From positions 7,520,445 through 7,584,444 of the forward strand of contig ML681964.1 in assembly GCA_007922195.1 (NCBI GenBank): a stretch of 64,000 nucleotides of DNA, read 5' to 3'. The notes under the pieces are model-generated. The model ran no database searches, was not told the DNA's origin, and worked only from the letters and a program-made list of their open reading frames with translations. A program made the translations under genes and the position numbers. Source of the DNA: Podocnemis expansa. Lineage: Eukaryota > Chordata > Testudines > Podocnemididae. Within the stretch, counting starts at the first letter, position 1, and the number at the start of each line of letters is the position of its first letter. This document shows positions 58,141-64,000 of this stretch, piece by piece.

Positions 58141-58790
58141 TGAGCACAGAATCATGGAAACTTAGGGCTGGACAAGACCTCAGGAGATCCTCTAGTCCAG
58201 TGGTTCCTAACCTGTGGTCTGGGGACCCCCAGGGGTCCATGGACATGTTGCAGGGGGTCCACAGAGCCTCTCCCTACCCAGGGCCAGAACCCAGTTACAG
58301 GCCCGATGCTCCCCACCAGGGCTGACTTTCCACTCCTGTGGCTGGATCCTGGCAGAGGGATGGGGCTGCGGCAGCTCCCCGGCAGGGGCAAGCGCAGGGG
58401 GCCATAGCTGCCACGGCTCAGCTTCTCAGCGGTGTGGGCAATGGTGGTGGCAGCACTGCGCACCTGCAGTCCCACTGGTGTGGGACAGAGTCTGCCCGTG
58501 TGGGCCAGATTACATAATCAGCTGCAGGAGGCTGCAAAGATTTTGTTTGTTAAAAAGTGGTCCCCAGCCTGAAAAAGGTTGGGAACCACTGCTCTAGTCC
58601 AATCTCCTGCACAAAGCTGGACCAACCCAACTAAAAGTCATCCCAGCCAGGGCTTTGTCAAGCTTCACCATATAAACCTCTAAGAATAGGGATTCCATCA
58701 CCACCCTAGCTAATGCATCCCAGTGCTTCACCACCCTCCTCATGAAAATCTATTCTTCTAATTTGCTATGTGTATGCATGATGTGAAATG
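58141..58790 (-). mobile_element. CR1 LINE 3' end in reverse, split by a hAT element
   Basis: 'agaatcatggaaacttaggg', 'tggacaagacctcaggag' and 'ctctagtcc' lie on the left of the insertion and 'ctctagtccaatctcctgca', 'accatataaacctctaag' and 'cccagtgcttcaccaccctc' on the right. Together they are a CR1 3' end on the minus strand. Confidence 0.75.
58198..58591. mobile_element. hAT-type element (394 bp) inside CR1, perfect TSD
   Basis: CAGTGGTTCCTAACCTGTGG and AAAGGTTGGGAACCACTG are inverted repeats. ctctagtc flanks both sides (58190-58197, 58592-58599), 8 of 8. The interior is GC-rich. Same family as 31222-31531. Open frames across it are not genes. Confidence 0.92.
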
Positions 58791-58879
58791 CACCATGTGA
58801 TTGCCTGGCTCCCATAAGCATGCACAGGGCAGGCAGCACTCTAGGGAGACTGGAAGTAAGCCTGCTGTGCTCTGTGTGC

Positions 58880-59285
58880 ATGCTTTGGCTTGCAGACCTC
58901 TGGGCACCACCAGAATCAGGGCTCCACCACCGGAGTCTGGCCCTTGCTGTGGAGTGCCACCACCATTGGGGTCCAACCTGGGCAGGTAGTGGAGCTGCTG
59001 CTAAGACCTCAGCTCTGGCAGAAGAGCAGCACTTCTGCCTTTGTGGACCACAGCCCCTGTAGGGAAGTGGCGCCACTGCCGCCATGGTCAGCAGCCGTGG
59101 CCAGCAAGCAGTGCCGTCTCCACCATGGTCTGCAGCCGTGGCCAGCAAGCAGCACCACTGCTGCCGTGGTGCCCAGCCCCTGCAGGGGAGTGGCGCCACC
59201 ACTGCCATGCTGCCGCTCCAGCCAGGGACTGGATCAGCCACCGAAATCTGGCCCCGTCCAGGGAGTGGTGCCATCTTCATGGTCA
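58880..59285. repeat. GC-rich imperfect minisatellite
   Basis: 'agcagccgtggccagcaagc' recurs at 59087 and 59126; 'gtggcgccac' and 'cagcccctg' recur along the stretch. No gene, although open frames exist on both strands. Confidence 0.6.
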
Positions 59286-59289
59286 AGCC

Positions 59290-59820
59290 TGGGGTGGGGA
59301 GCAGCCCTCCTAGCTCCTGCCCCCACCCATCCCTTCTATGTCCCAATTTCCTGCCCATGGCCCCCTTCACAACCCTGACACCTCTTGCCTCCAGCCCTCC
59401 CCTTCACTGTCCCCATCCCCTGCCCCCGCCTCCCACTCCTGCCATCAGCCACCCCTTCTGTGCCCCCATCTTCCCATGCCCTCTTTCACCAACCCACTTC
59501 CTGCCCCATGCACCATTTTTCTGCCCCATCTACTGTTCATGCCCCCCTTCACCACCCCCCACCTCCTGCCTCTACCCTGTGTCCATCTCCTTCCGCAACC
59601 CATCCCTTCTCTCTCCCCATCTGCTGCCCATGCCCCCTTCACAACTCTGACACCTCCTGGCTCCAGCCCTCCCCTTCAACACCCCCACCTCTTGCCCCTG
59701 CTCCATTGCTCCTCATTCCTACCTCCATGTCCTATGCCCTTATCCTTCCTGCCCATACCCCCATCCCGCACCGCTCACCTTCAGTTCTGCCATGCCCCCT
59801 ACTCCATTCTTTCTTACCCC
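59290..59820. repeat. C-rich minisatellite
   Basis: A block beginning 'cccccttcacaaccctgaca' and 'cctccagccctccccttca' occurs at about 59360 and again at about 59632, with shorter C-rich units between. Proline-rich open frames here come from the repeat. Confidence 0.65.
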
Positions 59821-59934
59821 TCTGATGGATATGAGCCAAAACATATCAAAACTGATGGGGGAGAATCAAAAGAGAATTTATGAAATAGTTCATTTTGATT
59901 TTTTCCCATCATTTTTGACAGATTACAGTTAGTA

Positions 59935-60020
59935 TTTTTCCTAATATCCAAGCTAGATCGCTTCAGCTGCAACTTGAGACCTTTACTCGTAGTTCTGTTC
60001 TCTGCTACCACTGAGAATAG
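59935..60020 (-). pseudogene. CR1 ORF2 fragment
   Basis: On the minus strand it encodes FSVVAENRTTSKGLKL...SSLDIRKN, matching the FSVV-E-RT...G-LDIRKN block of the CR1 C-terminal region seen at 25107-25454. The copy is only about 28 codons and worn, beside the C-rich minisatellite. Confidence 0.65.
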
Positions 60021-60024
60021 CTGG

Positions 60025-60330
60025 TTGGCTAGGCCTGCCAGCCCTGCCTCCCCCCTACCCCACCAGCTGGACCCCGGGAGGGACCAGTCCACTGCCTGGC
60101 CCCCAGTGGTGGCCCAACCTTGGGCCTGGAGGGGCCAATCCCCCTCCCAGCCTTGCCACCTGGCCCAACCCCTGCTTGCTCAACCCCAAGCCCAGAGGGA
60201 CTGATTCCCTGCTGGGCCCCTGCCAGCTTGTTCTTGGATTCCCCTGGGCCCTGCAGCTCCCCCCTTCCTTCTACACCAGCCTCCACCACAGTATTTACAC
60301 GATTGCTGGTCCAGAATCAGCAGTTACTTG
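60025..60330. other. C-rich stretch
   Basis: GC-rich, open on several frames, no recognisable protein. Confidence 0.4.
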
Positions 60331-60988
60331 GGGTATGCCTAGGATTACCAGATGTCAGGCAAAAGGAAGACATATCCTCCTTTTTACTTTCATGTCCTCC
60401 ATCCAGCAGGCATTTTAAAAATACATTATTTTTTCTGGCTTTTTACTTACAGGGGTAAAGTGTGCTGGAACACCCTATTTTTAGGAGGAAGAATTCCAGG
60501 ACCCCCTAAAAACAGAAGAATATTACATTAATACTACATTTTCTCCATGTGTCCTCCAACGTCATCCTTTTCATACTTGCCTGTCCTCCTTTCCATGCTT
60601 TGGTATCTGGTAACCCTAGGTATTTCTTCACTGGAGGCTCAGTTAAGTTAGCTTAACAGGGTTGACTTTAAGTCCATTTGAAGTTGTCTTTGTTAAGTTT
60701 ACTTAGAGCATCCACATTCAAAACTGTAAACTGCCCATGTCCACACTGCAGCTTAACGCTTACATCAACCTTATTAAGTTGACTTAAAGGCTATTCCCCA
60801 TCTACATTGGCTTAAGTCAATTTAATAAGGTCCACTTAAGTGTTAAGTTGACCTTAAGAGGTGGTGTTATTCAGTTGACTTAAGGAAGTGTTTAAGTTGA
60901 CTTAATAAAAGCCCAGTGTGGATGGAGGTTTCTTCAGGGTGACTTAAGGAAAGTTAAGGTGACCTAAGGCTCCAGTGTAGACATACTC
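60331..60988. mobile_element. Harbinger-like MITE with TTAAGTTGACTTAA palindromes
   Basis: Left end GGGTATG, interrupted, resumes at 60620 as TATTTCTTCACTGGAGGC; right end, read inward, GAGTATGTCTACACTGGAGCC. TTG lies on both sides (60328-60330, 60989-60991). The body has repeated TTAAGTTGACTTAA-type palindromes and no coding capacity. Same palindrome type as at 30900-31076. Confidence 0.65.
60339..60619. mobile_element. DNA transposon fragment inserted in the MITE's left end
   Basis: CCTAGGATTACCAGAT at the left and ATCTGGTAACCCTAGG at the right are inverted repeats (15 of 16). gtat is found on each side, perhaps a short or worn duplication. No coding capacity; superfamily unknown. Confidence 0.6.
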
Positions 60989-60991
60989 TTG

Positions 60992-63900
60992 CAGGCTGCT
61001 GCAGAGGGATTTCAAGTTCCCTCTCTGCCACAGCCCTGACTTACCTGACTCAGCTGCACACTCCAAGGTGGAGTGGCAGCTGAACTCAGGCAGGCAAACT
61101 TACTGTGCCTGTCCCTGCTGGGCAAAAATTAGTTGGAGCTGGGCCTGAAGCTCTGAATTAGAAGGCACCCAGTGTTGCAGGGCATGGTTGACGCAATTCC
61201 CAGCACCCCACCCTTTCTGAAACATGCCTTGGTATGGCACACGAATCTAAACCAAAGTCAATGATTCCCCTTGGAGAATTAACATCCTCATGTCTCATCC
61301 TTCCCTTTTGATTCTGTGCTGATGCTCATTCTGAATTTATGGTTTATTTGGTAATTTTCTTGGCTACCAATTTCCTGTATTGATTTTTCAATTGGCTGCA
61401 GTTCATCTCATCTTAATATTGCAACATTTGCTACTGTACTTGCTACAGTGCTCCATGACATGTTTGTTTCCAGTTTTTGTCAGGTCTTATAATACTTTCA
61501 TATGTCTCAAACCTGAACTCTGTTCTATTTTTAAAGTTTATTTCTGTCACCAAGAGACATTATATCCTCAGACCAACTTACATGGGTGGAAGGTTCAGTG
61601 ACTTCAGTAGGACTCAGCTCCTCAGGAGGAACCATACAATCAACCCAGAATTTAGTCTTTCAGATGTTGTTCTAAGAGTCCCAAGTTATTATGTGTGAGC
61701 ACTCATGTTCTGTCACTCATTCTATGACCTTTTGTGTAATTCAGTTATGTTTCTCTTCTCCATTTTTGTAGTAACACTCCAGTCTGTAGTGATCATATAA
61801 TGGTGAGGCATGCTTGCACTGAAAGTCGTATAGAGTTGTATTCACCAAGAAGCAGCACGTTCTGTCTCTAGGGACATCCTGCAGCAGGGGCATGTGCAGC
61901 AGGGGAAGATGTAAACTTGCAACCCTTTGTTAAGGAGCTAACGCTAAGGCCACCTATTCTGTTGTTGCTTTGTTTTCCCTAGGGAGAAAGTGGATCAAAC
62001 CCTGCACTTCAGTGCTGCCCACCCTTTTCAAAGGCCATAAAGAAGGTAGTGATGGGGAACCTCTCTCCCCTGTGTCAAAGCTAGCTAGAATCTAGTTACA
62101 AAACCACTTGCTCGTGTTTCCTTGCTTTTTATCCATGGCAGGTTTCCTACCCTGAGTTTGGAGGCATTCTATTACCCCTAATAGTGTAGTCTCCATAGCA
62201 GTTTTCTATTACCAGAAACTTTACACACATTTTTTTTTCAAAATCATGCTATGTTTGTTATCCTCTTTTAATTTCCAAAGTAACAGTTATTTTCTTCCTT
62301 CTTGTGATTCACCTACCAGTATTTTGAAATCTGAAACATTTGATGCCAGAGGCCCTGAAAATCTTACTTGTTTTCTCTGTTTTGCCTTGCATTACACGTT
62401 CCAACTTGAGACGAGCCGTGAGATATAAGGAAAGTTTACCAGTATCTGGTGGTCCTTCAACAGGTCAGATAGAGATGAACAAAGGGAAGAATTGTAGCTT
62501 CTTTGAACATGGACTCCTGCAAGTTTTGTCTGATGCTGAATCTCAGAGAAAACATGATGTGCCCTTGTTGAATCTCAGTGACTTTGTTGCTTGTCCAGAG
62601 GTAGGTAGTTACATGAAGAAAAATTTATAGATGAGCTGTCTCTTCAGGCTGTTTTAAAGAAATCTGTCCTCCTTTAGCAGACCAGTGAGTAATTTGGTTA
62701 GCACTTTCAGGACGGGATATTGGCATTCTAGGAGGATCTATATAAAAAAAGCAAGACTTTCTGCAACTTCAGTTTGAAGCCCCTTAACAGTTGGCACTTT
62801 TCCTCCAGGCAAAAGAAGAAAGCCTATTTTATTGGTGTAGAATACTTTGGATATCCTGATTTGCTGTTCCTCTAGAGACAGAGTCCCTTCTAACGTTTGT
62901 GCTATGAAATGATGAAATCTGTTAACATTTTTAACCTTTTATGCAAGTTGTCCTCAAAGTCTAGACTTGCTTTAGTTTTCAGTTAGTTTAGCCCTAAAAC
63001 TTTATTTTCTTTCTTTAAAATTGTCTGAGTTTTTGTAAGTTTCCATTTTTAGAAGTTCTGCTCCCTGCATAGCTTTATGTCTGACCCATATAATATCATT
63101 CTCTAGACTTGTGATCTTTTTCACTAAGCTCCATTGAGAAGATTTGCTTCCCTCCATTGCCTTAGGTTGAACATTTTAAAATTAGTTTGGGCATTTTAAA
63201 AAATTCATTCTGACCCATTTCCAGTCTCTCTGAAGTCCATTACATGTCAGTTGGCAAGTGCACTAAGGATTATTCTTATTACCCTGTTCAGTCTCTATCT
63301 TGCCTACTTAGCCATTTAATTAATAATTTTTTAAAAAGAAGGTGGGGGTGGGGGGGAGAAGAGCCAACTCTAACCCATGGATCTACAATGACAGGAATGA
63401 TGCTTTCTATCTGACATTTCATTTCAGGAACCAATGTAATCACACAGAAGAACTGTTGGCTCTTTCAACTGTGCATCACATTACAGCAGTTTTCATCAAA
63501 GATCACTGTAAATCAGACTTTTATACTCCTCTGATATATAGAGTGTACAAAACCTTTGAGAATTTATCAAAGCCTGTGACCAAACAATGGATGTTGCAGC
63601 TTTGGCTCCAAGGGTGTCAATTATGTCTCTATGATGTGTAAATATGAAATCTTACCACTGAATTCCAACTTATAGAGCAATGACTGTTTACCCAAAGTAC
63701 AACTAGCTCATGCGATGCATTCAGATATGACTTCTTAAACTTGTGACTTGATTTACAAAGTCTTAGTCAGAAATAAACCTTCCTCTTATGCACATCATAG
63801 ATGCTCCCTTTTAAATAACTTTTGGTCATTATTGTATTACCTTAGTGCCAGTTCCTCCATTTAGCCAGAAAGAGGCCTTTTACTTCGCTTTAGTTCTCTT

Positions 63901-64000
63901 TATATTGGGAAGGCTTTTATTGTGGGTCAACTTGGCTCACTCTTTGGACTAGGACCACTGAATCTAGCATGTCTTTTGTTGCTCTGGCTCAGTCCCTAAT
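60992..64000. other. Stretch without recognised genes
   Basis: AT-rich. The longest open frames (62340-62630, 63342-63641) show no domain, codon bias or splice pattern I can support. Confidence 0.4.

Noticed and set aside
58214..59883. Several 100-200-codon frames
   Set aside because: All lie in hAT interior or C-rich minisatellites and show only proline/serine bias.
62340..63641. Possible host exons (96- and 99-codon frames)
   Set aside because: No recognisable domain, no convincing splice pattern, AT-rich composition.

Overview
The window looks like nuclear DNA of a non-avian reptile, most likely a turtle and possibly a crocodilian. It carries a CR1 LINE 3' end finishing in the ATTCTATG octamer, Penelope-like elements, several hAT MITE families, tRNA-derived and MIR-like SINEs, ERV-type LTRs, long CA and GT microsatellites and a 10-base assembly gap. 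The background is AT-rich and I found no host protein gene, no host exon series and no stable RNA gene. It is best read as intergenic or intronic DNA. The coding capacity I trust belongs to transposable elements. Family names are from pattern recognition only.

Layout. 0.8-1.8 kb: reverse-strand Penelope-like element (PLE). 3.4-5.4 kb: hAT insertions, with a three-level nest at 4270-5410. 5.9-6.2 kb: another PLE end. 7.9-8.6 kb: palindrome-rich MITE abutting a CR1 end. 9-14.3 kb: a hAT MITE and tRNA-SINEs. 15.7-16.75 kb: solo LTR with a 5-bp target duplication. 17.4-19.5 kb: two PLEs, the second encoding an open GIY-YIG endonuclease. 25.1-25.5 kb: CR1 end. 26.9-29 kb: LTR copies and a MITE. 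31.1-32.8 and 36.6-38.1 kb: two blocks of a 36-bp TTAGGG-containing minisatellite in opposite orientations. 40.9-43.9 kb: a DNA element, a decayed LINE and a decayed gene for a cysteine-rich protein. 44281-48371: a complete PIF/Harbinger transposon. 51.1-54.8 kb: hAT elements and an LTR copy. 58.1-61 kb: CR1 with a hAT inside it, C-rich minisatellites, and a MITE split by another transposon.

The centrepiece is the Harbinger element. It has TTA target duplications, 18-bp terminal inverted repeats and an uninterrupted DDE transposase on the + strand. A spliced Myb/SANT-like partner gene lies on the - strand, arranged tail to tail, with the two polyadenylation signals about 30 bp apart. Both ends are built from TTTCGAAA palindromes: five in a perfect 40-bp-arm hairpin on the left, and thirteen on the right, most of them paired in hairpins. 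Several non-autonomous elements in the window share its terminal motif (a variant of GTATGTCTACA) but carry other palindromes, such as AGTTYGAACTAA and TTAAGTTGACTTAA. I infer that the palindrome arrays are family-specific docking sites for the Myb-like protein or the transposase, and that non-autonomous copies keep the ends while swapping the interior.
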